Shown here: in pieces, positions 1 to 9,533 of the stretch
Layout of the letters: every line of letters starts with the position of its first letter
Position numbering within the stretch: position 1 is the stretch's first letter
Assembly (NCBI RefSeq): GCF_000499385.1
Contig: NW_013653825.1
Coordinates: forward strand, 1 to 20,000
DNA: 20,000 bases
Direction: 5' to 3'
Source: Eimeria necatrix
Taxonomy: Eukaryota; Apicomplexa; Conoidasida; Eucoccidiorida; Eimeriidae
Notes under the pieces: generated by a model
What the model was told of the DNA's origin: nothing
Database searches by the model: none
What the model saw: the letters and a program-made list of their open reading frames with translations, nothing else
Made by a program: the position numbers and the translations under genes

Positions 1-333
1 AATCCCAGCAGCAGCAGCACCAGCAATCCCAGCAGCAGCACCAGTAATCCCGGCAGCAGCAGCACCAGTAATCCCAGCAGCAGCACCAGTAATCCCGGCA
101 GCAGCAGCACCAGTAATCCCAGCAGCAGCACCAGTAATCCCAGAAGCAGCAGCACCTGAAATCCCAGCAGCAGCAGCACCAGTAATCCTAGCAGCAGCAG
201 CACCAGTAATCCTAGCAGCAGCAGCACCAGCAATCCTAACAGCAGCAGCACCAGCAATCCTAACAGCACCAGCAATCCTAGCAGCAGCAGCACCAGCAAT
301 CCTAACAGCAGCAGCAGCAGCAATCCTAGCTGC
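1..333. repeat. Degenerate CAG-rich minisatellite
   Basis: Tandem units of about 18-24 bp run from the left edge of the window, each made of AATCC, a short (CAG)2-5 run and CACCAG. Early units read AATCCCAGCAG, later ones AATCCTAGCAG or AATCCTAACAG. The array is cut by the window edge, so its full length is unknown. No credible reading frame crosses it with non-repeat sequence. Confidence 0.9.
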
Positions 334-1354
<1,021 letters not shown>

Positions 1355-1451
1355 GTACAAACAAGACATTGCGCAGCGCGGCTTTCCCTGCCAAGTCTAA
1401 CTGGAAAACATCTACAACTGAAGCAGCAAGAATAATAAACACTTTTAAAAT

Positions 1452-1538
1452 AAGTTTAAATAAATATAAATGCATTTCATAAGTTTAAATAAATATAAAT
1501 GCATTTCACAAGTTTAAATAAATATAAATGCATTTCAA
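1452..1538. repeat. Three tandem copies of a 29-bp AT-rich unit
   Basis: Three almost identical 29-bp units start at 1452, 1481 and 1510. Each begins AAGTTTAAATAAATATAAAT and ends GCATTTCA followed by one variable base. It is one of the few non-CAG, non-telomeric repeats in the window. Confidence 0.95.
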
Positions 1539-1555
1539 ATACGAAACTCAAACAC

Positions 1556-1627
1556 TCAACTCAATTCCACTTTCACGCAAACATGAATTGTGCCTCTCCG
1601 TCTTCCGTTTGGCTGCGAGCAGGAAGA

Positions 1628-1668
<41 letters not shown>

Positions 1669-1868
1669 ATTTCCCTTGCTTTGGCCTCCACTGCAGGAGC
1701 TGCTGCTGAGCTCTGCAGCTTTGCTGCTGCAGTTCCATTCCTGAAAGCCCTGGACTTAAGGCTGCTTCTGCGGGCTTCTTCTTTGCTGCTGACGCTTTGC
1801 TGCCCCTTAAAAGTGTTAATCCATTGTTGAATTCCCAGTTCTGCTGCTCCGCGAACTGCTGCAGCTGC

Positions 1869-1904
<36 letters not shown>

Positions 1905-1999
1905 AGCTTCGCCTGCGGCCGCGGCAAGTGCGGGTCACTTTCCCGCACTTCCGCCGCCGACCTCCGGGCCAGCTGACCTGCATCCCGGCGCTCCCAGCG
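1556..1999 (-). CDS. Possible coding exon of unknown function
   Basis: One minus-strand frame stays open through this interval and has mixed, charged composition on both sides of a polyGln tract. It begins near WERRDAGQLARRSAAEVRE, continues to PRPQAKL, then polyGln, then NWEFNNGLTLLRG and AKKKPAEAALSPGLSGMEL, and ends in a polySer tract and a stop at 1556. No ATG start is visible, so if real it is an internal or terminal exon. It lies about 260 bp downstream of the hydrolase stop, on the same strand. I recognise no domain. The evidence is only that this frame looks far more protein-like than the other five over the same DNA. It could be an untranslated chance frame. Confidence 0.3.
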
Positions 2000-2258
2000 C
2001 AGCAGCAGCAGCAGTTGCTGCTGCTGCTGCTACAGCTGCTGCTGCAGCAGCAGCAGCAGCTGCAGCAGCAGCTGCAGCTGCAGCAGCAGCTGTAGCAGCA
2101 GCTGCAGCAGCAGCTGTAGCAGCAGCTGCAGCAGCAGCTGCAGCAGCAGCTGCAGCAGCAGCTGCAGCTGCAGCTGTAGCAGCAGCTGCAGCAGCAGCTG
2201 CAGCAGCAGCTGTAGCAGCAGCTGCAGCAGCAGCTGCAGCAGCAGCAGCAGCAGCAGC
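2000..2258. repeat. Interleaved CAG/CTG self-complementary array
   Basis: The stretch is built from CAGCAGCTG, CTGCAGCAG and TAGCAGCAGCTG units, so CAG and CTG alternate every few triplets and the DNA is nearly its own reverse complement. It directly abuts the predicted stop codon of the hydrolase gene (2260-2262). Frames through it give only polyAla or polyLeu-Gln. Confidence 0.9.
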
Positions 2259-2259
2259 A

Positions 2260-2419
2260 CTAGGCTGGGGAGAGGTTCTTGAGAGCTGGGCAGATGAACT
2301 GTTCAATAATATCTTTTTGCAAGTTTTCATTTCCAGGCTCTTTTGTGAGCATGTGGGAGAAGCCCCTCAGCAGCCAGAGCTGCAGGCTGCCGTCACGGCT
2401 GGAGCTGACAATCTTGGAT

Positions 2420-2466
<47 letters not shown>

Positions 2467-2777
2467 GGCGCAGCGCAGCAAACTGAGCCGCGAGCCCTGC
2501 TGCGCTGCGCTCTGCTGCCAGCCTCTCGCAAGCTTTGGAAGCAAGTCTGTCTAAAGTGCTGGCCCTTTCAAGAGTTTGATTTGCACTTTTAATTGCTGCG
2601 AGAGCTGAGGCGATTTGGTTTGCTGCTGCTTCGCTGCCTTCTGCTGCTGCTGCTGCTGCCTCTTTTGCTGCTGCTTCGCTGGCCTGCAGCTCCGCGCTCG
2701 CCTGCTGCTCCAGCTGCGAAGCAGCACGAGACAAGAACTCCGCTTCGAAGGCTGCGTCAGGCCTCTCGAACTCGTCT

Positions 2778-2808
<31 letters not shown>

Positions 2809-2817
2809 CGCCGTCCT

Positions 2818-2852
<35 letters not shown>

Positions 2853-3015
2853 CGCTGCTGCTGCAGCTCCCGCTGCCGCTCCTCCCGCCGCAGCGAAGCC
2901 CACGGCTGCGGCAGCCGCGCACGGCCCCCCAACTTTTCGAAAAAACGCACAAGTCCCATTGGCTGCAAAATGTTATCATCGAGGGACTGAATGGCCAAAA
3001 CGGACAAGTAGCTGC

Positions 3016-3111
<96 letters not shown>

Positions 3112-3210
3112 CTGCTGCTTCTCCAGACGCCGCCGCTGCTGCGTCCTTCTCCGCAGGCGCGCTCTCCCCCTGCTGCTCCCCCTGCTGCTGCTGCTGCTGC
3201 TGCTCCCCCG

Positions 3211-3243
<33 letters not shown>

Positions 3244-3887
3244 TGCCGTGCAGCAGCTTGACCCAGTCGCTGAGGCTGAAGGGCTGGCGGGCGTCTCTGA
3301 GAATGGGCCTGCGGAGCCAGTGGGCATCAGCTTCTGCTGCTGCTGCTGCTTGGGAAATCTCAAGAGCCAAGTTGATGCGGCAGCAGCCTTTGAAAGTGCC
3401 TTTGTCTTTATTGAACAAGTTTTGAACTTCTGGTTTGCTGCTGCCAGCAGGGGGCGGCAGCAGCGGGCAGTGGGGGGCCCAGGTCTTCAGGGTCTGCAGC
3501 AGCGGCTGCAGCAGCTGCTGCAGCAAGCTGCTGCAGCCCTGCTGCTGCTGCGGCGCCTCCAGCAGCGGCGACAGCAGCACCAGCCCCGCCAGCGGCACTG
3601 GCTTTTGCTGCACCACTCGGTGGCTCGCCCCCATTGCAGCAGCAGCAGCAGCAGCAGCGCTCACTGCAGCAGCAGCAGCAGGAGCAGCAGCAGCAGCTTC
3701 CTCCTCCGCGCTGGCCCCGCTCTCCGGCCGCACCCGGCAGCTCTCCAAACGGGCAACGCCCCCGCCAGCAGCAGCAGCAGCAGCAGCTGCTGCTGCTGCT
3801 GCTGCTGCTGCTGCGGGCTCCCCCTTGGAGTCCATAGAGCCGCGTTGGGAACTCGCAGTGGAGGCTGTTGTTGCATCCGCCGTCCCG

Positions 3888-3936
<49 letters not shown>

Positions 3937-4022
3937 CCTCATGATCCTCTTCCGCCTCTTTCGGCTGCTTCTTCCCCCCTAGCTGCTTCTTCGCTGGCTG
4001 CTTCTTTCCTTGCTGCACCTTG

Positions 4023-4066
<44 letters not shown>

Positions 4067-4182
4067 CTGCTGCGCCTCCTCCTGCTGCGCCTCCTCCTGC
4101 TGCGCCTCCTCCTGCTGCGCCTCCTGCTGCTGCTGCGCCTCGCCCTGCTGCGCCTCCTGCTGCTGCTGCTGCTGCGCCTCTC

Positions 4183-4217
<35 letters not shown>

Positions 4218-4506
4218 GGCGCGGGGCGGCCGAGAAGGCCGTGTTTGGCGAGGAGCTGCGCAGCACGAAGAGCAGCAGCAGCGCCGAGTCCAGAGCCCAG
4301 CAAGAAGATGGGGAGGGGCCCCTCGTTGGCGAGGGACAGCAGCAAAGTTTGGAGATCAGCAGCAAAGTCTTCGAAGACTTCCACTTGGCAGCTGAGGGCC
4401 CCCCAGCCGTGGGAGGCCCCGTGGCTCTGCAGGTCCACGCCCACGACCCGCCAGCCCTGCAGCAGGAACCGCTGCACCCACGAGCCCGCGAACCGGGGCC
4501 CCCCCC

Positions 4507-4575
<69 letters not shown>

Positions 4576-4897
4576 GCGGCAGCAGCAAGCACCCCGCGCT
4601 CTCCCGCTCCTCATCTTCGAAACTCGGAAACGCTCTTTGCTTCAAAATCTCTTCGCTCGCTGCCGCAGGCACCACCACGGACCCGGGGGGGGCCCCCACC
4701 AGCCGCAGGGGGCCCCCGGGGGGCCCCCCGGGGGGCCCCCCGGGGGGGCCCTCGGGGGCGCCCTCGGGGGGGCCCTCGGGGGCCCCCGCTGTGGAGGCCT
4801 GCGAACGCGGGGGCCCCTCGGGGGCCCCCTGCTGCAGCGAAGAAGCGCGGCTGAAGGAAAAGCCGGAAAGGGCCTGGGAAAGCTGCGGAGAGATACT

Positions 4898-4929
<32 letters not shown>

Positions 4930-5019
4930 CTTCGTCCAGCAGCAAACTTGCTGCGCGGGAGGGGGGGCCCACAGTGGGCCTGCAGCAGTTCCAAGAGGAC
5001 TTCACCTCCTCGTGGGGCC

Positions 5020-5051
<32 letters not shown>

Positions 5052-5097
5052 GACGCAGGGGTCAGCGCGCCGGAAGCCAGCGGCTCCTCCTCCTCCT

Positions 5098-5137
<40 letters not shown>

Positions 5138-5243
5138 TTCGGAGCTGGCGTCCTCCGCTGCGGCGGCAGCTGCTTCGGCGCCGCCGTCCTTCGCTGCAGC
5201 AGCAGCGTCTCCGGCCGGCTCGCCGGCGGCGTCCCCCGCCGCC

Positions 5244-5286
<43 letters not shown>

Positions 5287-5536
5287 GCTCGGACTGCAGC
5301 CACTCGAACATGCAGTGGGCCCCGTAGCCATGGACCAAAACCACCACTGCTGTGGGGTTTGGGAGGTCCCAACTGTAGCAGCAAATCGGCAGCCCTTTGC
5401 TGCTGATGAAGAGCCAGGGGCGGGGGCCCCCCAGCTGGCTGAGGGGCGCAGCAAGCTGCGGCAGTTCGAAGGGAGGGTACAGCCCCGAGGGGCCCCTCTG
5501 GAGGGGCCCCCCGCGGGCGGGGGGGGCGCAGGCCAT
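2260..5536 (-). CDS. Alpha/beta-hydrolase, lysophospholipase / monoglyceride-lipase type, likely inactive
   Basis: Predicted as join of 5536-2934 and 2404-2260 on the minus strand, about 915 residues. The start is the first in-frame ATG; a longer N-terminus is possible. Landmarks of the apicomplexan PST-A/monoglyceride-lipase fold appear in order: SSKGLPICCYSW (residues 45-56), the oxyanion HGYG (69-72), GSWVQRFLLQGWRVVGVDLQ then SHGASHGWG, the nucleophile elbow GSGLG (414-418), LAGLVLLSPLL, LAIQSLDDNILQP (acid Asp about 854), and FSHMLTKEPGNE with the general-base His at 885. Canonical members have GxSxG at the elbow; here the serine position is Gly416 (codon GGA at 4291-4289). Between the core elements sit long polyAla, polyGln, polySer and Gly-Pro inserts, so a fold of about 300 residues is stretched roughly threefold. 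Family membership is strong; loss of activity is inferred. Confidence 0.85.
2405..2933 (-). other. Predicted 529-nt intron in the hydrolase gene, open in one frame
   Basis: The exon 1 frame stays open through this whole stretch and ends at a TGA at 2393-2395. The conserved C-terminal His segment, however, lies in a different frame from 2404 leftward. A donor (GAAAA then GTTGGG, first intron base 2933) and an acceptor (TTGTCAG, last intron base 2405) are both phase 2. Joining them gives GLVRFFEN then SSRDGSLQLW then LLRGFSHML, matching the gap-free family pattern of roughly FYEKASSKDKTLKLYEG. The donor is weak, so the exact ends are less sure than the existence of an intron. Confidence 0.7.
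4019..4218 (-). repeat. PolyGln block with 15-bp Gln-Gln-Glu-Glu-Ala repeats
   Basis: Within hydrolase exon 1 a CTG tract grades into tandem 15-bp units GCCTCCTCCTGCTGC (plus strand), which encode repeats of QQEEA on the minus strand. It then continues as GCCTCGCCCTGC and CTG variants. It forms part of the insert between the nucleophile elbow and the later strand GLVLLSP. Confidence 0.85.
4507..4577 (-). repeat. Polyserine-encoding trinucleotide tract in hydrolase exon 1
   Basis: A pure CTG tract on the plus strand encodes about 22 serines just before GGGPRFAGSWVQRF, the start of the second conserved block. A purer and longer run than most others in the gene, it probably varies between isolates. 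Confidence 0.9.
4683..4835 (-). repeat. GGGGGCCCCC-type array in hydrolase exon 1
   Basis: G-run/C-run repeats (GGGGGCCCCC, GGGGGGCCCTC) encode a Gly-Pro-rich insert of the form EGPPGGPPGG on the minus strand. The DNA is strongly self-complementary. The same repeat class recurs at 6858-6995, 11431-11696, 12196-12312 and 12529-12735. Confidence 0.9.
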
Positions 5537-5791
5537 TGGGGGCCCCCGGGGCGGGCTGGGGGCCCTGGGCCCTGGGCTTCGCCGGCTGCTGCTGCTGCGC
5601 TGCAGCAGCAAGCTGCAGCAGCTGCAGCAGCTGCAGCAAGGGGCAGGAAGCAGGGCTGCGCGGACTTCTGCAGACCTGCAGAAGCAGCAAAGGAAAACTC
5701 TGGAGAATTAGCAGCAAAGAAATGGCAGCAGCAACGGAGTCTGCTGCGCTGCTGCGCGCCGCTATGTGCGGCGAGAGCCAGAACCTCTCGG

Positions 5792-5805
5792 GGTGTACGT
5801 ACACC
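5792..5805. repeat. Palindrome GGTGTACGTACACC, copy 1
   Basis: A perfect 14-bp palindrome upstream of the hydrolase gene, followed by CGCAG. Five perfect copies exist in the window (5792, 5920, 6115, 6716, 17469), plus variants. Confidence 0.95.
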
Positions 5806-5808
5806 GCA

Positions 5809-5851
<43 letters not shown>

Positions 5852-5919
5852 AAGCACTGCAGCAGGAAATGCGCCTTTGTGCTGAAGGCCTGGGCGCTCG
5901 AGCCGCCTCAGACAACTGA

Positions 5920-5933
5920 GGTGTACGTACACC
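5920..5933. repeat. Palindrome GGTGTACGTACACC, copy 2
   Basis: Perfect copy 128 bp from copy 1, again followed by CGCAG. The shared flank suggests duplication of a slightly larger unit. Confidence 0.95.
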
Positions 5934-6114
5934 GCAGAGGCGCCGCTGCCCAGATCACCCCGGAAAGGCTGGCTAGCCAAGAGGAGCGGAGAAGACTCGA
6001 AGCTCGGGTCTAAATCGGGGAATTAAGGGAAAATTTGATGCAAAAGGCACAAAAACGGAAACAAAAATGGCAAACAAAAGCCGAAAAAGTGCGCGAAGAC
6101 AGGCGGAACCCGCA

Positions 6115-6128
6115 GGTGTACGTACACC
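6115..6128. repeat. Palindrome GGTGTACGTACACC, copy 3
   Basis: Perfect copy followed by CTGTGGGGTGTATGCGGACC, which is itself a partial degenerate echo of the same motif. Confidence 0.95.
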
Positions 6129-6715
6129 CTGTGGGGTGTATGCGGACCTCGAGGTGCGCGCGCCGGCCCGCGGCTCGCGACTGTCTGTCGAGCTCTTTTT
6201 TGCGTCACTTTTTCCGCATTTCGATTTTAAATTTAAATTTAAACTCAAATTAAACTTCAATTCATTGAAGTTTTCTCCGTTTGTCTCAAAGCGAGCCTTT
6301 CTCGCGGCGCGGAGCCGGAGGTCCTCCGCGCACACCACCGGACGGACCACAGCGCCGCGCGCGGATCCCGGGGAGAAGCGCGGAAAAAACAAAGTATTGC
6401 TTTTTATTTTATTATAAATGAGAAATAATACCATTTATTTATTTCTTTGTTCATTTGTTTATTTGTTTAATCGACTTGAGCGCCCGAAACTCCCCCGAGA
6501 GCTCCTTAGAGCCAGTCCGGACGGCGCGCAGCCGGACAGCCGCCCGCGCGCTGCAGCCCCGCGGCGCGGACTCAGCCGCAAAAACAAATAAATAAAAAAC
6601 AAATTATAAATTAAAAAGTTATTTTCAAACAAATTCGTGTCTAAACGCCGGCCAGGCTGCTGCAGCGGCTCGCGCGGCCGCGCGCGCAGGTGACCGCGCG
6701 CGCACACAGGGCTGC

Positions 6716-6729
6716 GGTGTACGTACACC
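6716..6729. repeat. Palindrome GGTGTACGTACACC, copy 4
   Basis: Perfect copy just outside the predicted 3' end of the hypothetical gene and next to a CAG tract at 6735-6765. Confidence 0.95.
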
Positions 6730-6734
6730 TCAAC

Positions 6735-6766
<32 letters not shown>

Positions 6767-6767
6767 T

Positions 6768-7096
6768 TCACGGCGCCGCTGCTGCTGCTGCTGACGGGTA
6801 GGGGCGGCTGGGGTCCCAGGACTCGCCAGTGTCTTCGCTTTCTGGCTCCGAAAGGGCCCCCTGGGGGCCCCCAGCAGCTGAAAAGGGGGACAGGGGGCCC
6901 CCCTGGGGCCCCCAGGGGGCCCCCCGGGGGCCCCCAGCAGCTGAAAAAGGGCACTGGGGGCCCCCCTGGGGGCCCCCCTGGGGCCCCGGGCAGCAGGGAG
7001 GGTACAGAGTGTTTCCGGGGCCCATTACGGGCCCCCTGCCGCAGTACAAAAGTGCACAGAAGCGCTTCTCTGGCCCGCAAGCCTCTCCCACCTCTC

Positions 7097-7148
<52 letters not shown>

Positions 7149-7290
7149 GTCTTCAAAGTGCTGCGCTGTGTCTTTGTCGTTTCTGCTGCAGCTCTTTCCC
7201 TTTGCTTTGCTTCCTGCCTTCCCATCAGCATCCAGTCTAGTCCTCCCCTGCTGCTGCTGCTGCTTATTCTGCTGCTGCCGCCTGTTATTC

Positions 7291-7329
<39 letters not shown>

Positions 7330-7647
7330 GGGCTTAGAAGCCGTTGGGGAGTGCGCCCGCAGCAGCGCGCAGCAGCAAGATCGTGGAGGCCGGCGAGGGG
7401 CATGCGGAGGCTTTTGCTGCGGAGTTTGCTGCTGCTTTGCTGCTGATTTGCTGCTGCTTTGCTGCTGCTTTGCTGCTGCTTTGCTGCTGCTTTGCTGCTG
7501 CTTTGCTGCTGCTTTGCTGCTGCAAAAGAAATCGAGAAGCTTCTTGTGCTGCAGCTGCTGCTGCTTCGCAGCCGCCCCACAAGCCGCAGACACGGGGCTC
7601 CGGCTGTGTCTCGCAGCCGGAGGACTTCGACCTGCTGCTGCTGCTGT

Positions 7648-7695
<48 letters not shown>

Positions 7696-7835
7696 TTCTG
7701 CTGCTGCTGCTTGGAGAAAGCCTTCGGGCTGCAGCTTCCTCCAGCTGCTTCAAATGAAGACTCTCCCGCTGCAGGGCCCCCAGCTGCTGCGCAAACCACG
7801 GCGGCGAGGCCTCGTGCGCGTGCGGCCAGGAGGCA

Positions 7836-7899
<64 letters not shown>

Positions 7900-8019
7900 A
7901 GGCAGCATGCACGTGGGCCTGGAGGCAGCTGTCCGGCGTGCTGCGAGGCGGCGAGCGGGGGGCAAAGGCTCTGGGGGGTTGGGGCTGCTGCAGCGGCGAG
8001 CTGCGGAGGGCGGCGGGCT
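6768..8019 (-). CDS. Hypothetical low-complexity protein gene, model uncertain
   Basis: One minus-strand frame is open across this interval and stops (TGA) at 6768. Its non-repeat islands read RTRLDADGKAGSKAKGKS, SRNDKDTAQHFED, REVGEACGPEKRF and, near the end, ALSEPESEDTGESWDPSRPY, set among polyGln, polyAla and Gly-Pro arrays. No ATG is visible at its head; instead a good acceptor (TTCGCTTTTCAG, exon from 8019) suggests this is not the first exon. A rival frame over 7712-7840 (QNASWPHAHEASPPWF then LKQLEEAAARRL) looks equally protein-like, so the real gene may switch frame through unrecognised introns. I recognise no domain. It is on the same strand as its neighbours. Confidence 0.35.
6858..6995. 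repeat. GGGGGCCCCC-type array
   Basis: Repeated blocks of GGGGGCCCCC with CAGCAGCTGAAAA inserts occur in two near-identical 60-bp halves. In the hypothetical gene frame it encodes Gly-Pro-rich repeats with two copies of a CPFSAAGG / SPFSAAGG element. Confidence 0.9.
7435..7523. repeat. Tandem 11-bp repeat TTTGCTGCTGC
   Basis: About seven copies of an 11-bp unit follow one another. Because 11 is not a multiple of 3, the phase shifts with each unit, so every minus-strand frame reads the same 11-residue cycle of QQQ, SSSK and AAAK blocks and none meets a stop. This explains why several frames look open here. Confidence 0.9.
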
Positions 8020-9519
8020 CTGAAAAGCGAATAAAAGAGTTTTAAAAACAAAAAACAAAATTAATTAATTCATTTGGAAAAGAAGGAGGCCTGGGAAGCG
8101 CAGAGGAAGAAGCCGGGCTGCAGAGGAGGGAGGCGCTGGCCGGTCTTCTGCGATAGCTGCTGCGAACAAAGACAAAACGAGCGCCAGATGTTCTCAAACT
8201 TCCCTTAAATCGACAAATAATCATTTTAAATCCATAAAAGTGAAGTTTTAAACCTCGAAATTCAAGTTTAAGCCCCGGATCGCCTGGGTTTCGGCCGCGC
8301 ACCTAAGTGGCTGCCGCCACGGAAACCGACTCGACGGCCAGCGGCAGTGGTGGCCCACCTCGAAAGAAATGACCCATTTTAACTCTAAAGAGTTTCTGCT
8401 GCGTTTAAAATTCAAAAAAAGATTATTTGAATTCCTTTTGTTCAGCTTTCTTTTTGAAAAGGGGGCGTCTGCGGCGGCGCGGGCGTGGCAGCTGGTCGGG
8501 TGTATGCGCAGCTCCGGCTCGATGCACAGCGCGGAAACACCCGAAAAAGCGAAAGATCTTTGCAAAGAACAATTCTAAAATGCAGAAAACTTGAAAAGTA
8601 ATTAAACTGAAGTCTCTGTAGGGGAAGATCGCGCAGACAAGCGCTCAGTTTTCAAGTTTCTGCTTTCCTTTTTCATGCATGTCCGCGCTTGCGGGTATCA
8701 TTTGTAGCGGGTTTTATTCCACTTTTCGCTTCCAAGTTCAGCTTTCTAGGCATTTCAAAGAGAAAGAAACTCAGAAAGAAGAAAAAAAGAAGATTAGATA
8801 GAAGACTGCAGCGCAGAAGTTCGTTTTTGCAAAACCCGCAACTGCACAGATGCTGCATTTTGCTGCAGGACTTTTGCCCCTTTTGCTTCTCGAGAAATCC
8901 TTTGAGAGACACAAAAGCTGAGCTGCTGCAGCTGCTAAAGCCAGCAGCAAAAGGACAAACAAATTACAAAAACAAACAAATCTTTTTCTGTTCACTTCAT
9001 CAATTTAGTTGGCCACAAGAAGTGTCTATGTTTTCAAGTGTCTGTACACCAGCAAACTTTCATTGTAGAGTTTCTCCTCTGCCTTTATTTCCAGCTTTCT
9101 GGAAATAAAAGCGCAAAAGACAGCCCAAATTAGCCGCTGCAGCAGCAGCTGCAGCAGCAGCTGCAGCAGCTGCTGCAGCAACACGAGGAGCTGCAGCAGC
9201 TGCTGCCAGCAGTTCCTGACTGTGCGCTGCAGGGCGGAACCCAGCAGGAGCAGCAGCAGCAGGAGCAGCAGCAGCTCTACAAAGACCTCGAGCCTGTTGA
9301 GGAGTTTTGATTTGCCTTGGCCTGCAGCCGTTGCTGCTGCAGCAGCAGCTGCGCAGCAAGTTTAGCGCAAAACCGACTAAAAACAAATTTGTCTGGAACA
9401 AAAAAATGAAAAGATATTTTTTGCTTTTATTAATTTTGCAAAATAGAGGAAACAAATGAGCAAAAAATACCGCCAGAAACGCACCTCAGTGCCGCCAACG
9501 AGGGTTTAGGGTTTAGGGT
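8020..9519. other. Intergenic region downstream of the M1 homologue gene
   Basis: The sequence is AT-rich at 8035-8280 and 8390-8800 with few repeats. A CAG/CTG self-complementary block lies at 9137-9260, and AT-rich DNA follows to 9470. Poly(A)-signal-like AATAAA words occur on both strands (for example 8030 and 9103). Open frames lack ATG starts or recognisable content. I find no supported gene. Confidence 0.6.
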
Positions 9520-9533
9520 TTAGGGTTTAGGGT
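9501..9533. repeat. Telomere-like TTTAGGG array at the M1 homologue stop codon
   Basis: Four to five AGGGTTT units (plus strand). Read on the minus strand the array gives CCT AAA CCC TAA, so the last coding residues (PKP) and the stop codon of the M1 homologue lie inside it. Confidence 0.95.

Larger units (their letters stand above)
5537..6767. other. Spacer between hydrolase 5' end and hypothetical gene
   Basis: Positions 5537-5990 are GC-rich with CAG/CTG tracts (a long one at 5812-5851) and may hold upstream hydrolase exons or leader sequence, but I could not fix a start codon there. Positions 5990-6660 alternate AT-rich stretches (TTTAAATTTAAATTT near 6226-6242, AT-rich DNA at 6400-6475 and 6583-6630) with CG-rich islands. 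Four perfect copies of GGTGTACGTACACC occur here. No gene is supported. Confidence 0.6.

Noticed and set aside
1..333. CRISPR-like repeat array
   Set aside because: Units are contiguous without unique spacers, and the genome context is eukaryotic.
1935..2330. Minus-strand polyalanine frame with a short non-repeat head
   Set aside because: It is almost entirely translated CAG/CTG array; its non-repeat residues belong to the hydrolase C-terminus read in the wrong frame.
2320..2430. WD40-like string SKIVSSSRDGSLQLW
   Set aside because: Only one short resemblance. The following FSHMLTKEPGNE and the splice phase show this is the C-terminal part of the alpha/beta-hydrolase.
2615..6013. Very long plus-strand open frames opposite the hydrolase gene
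   Set aside because: They are stop-free because CAG repeats read as CTG (Leu, Cys, Ala) on the other strand. They have no domain content, while the minus strand has ordered hydrolase motifs.
8689..9108. Plus-strand 139-residue frame in the spacer
   Set aside because: It has no ATG at its head, basic AT-rich composition and no domain.
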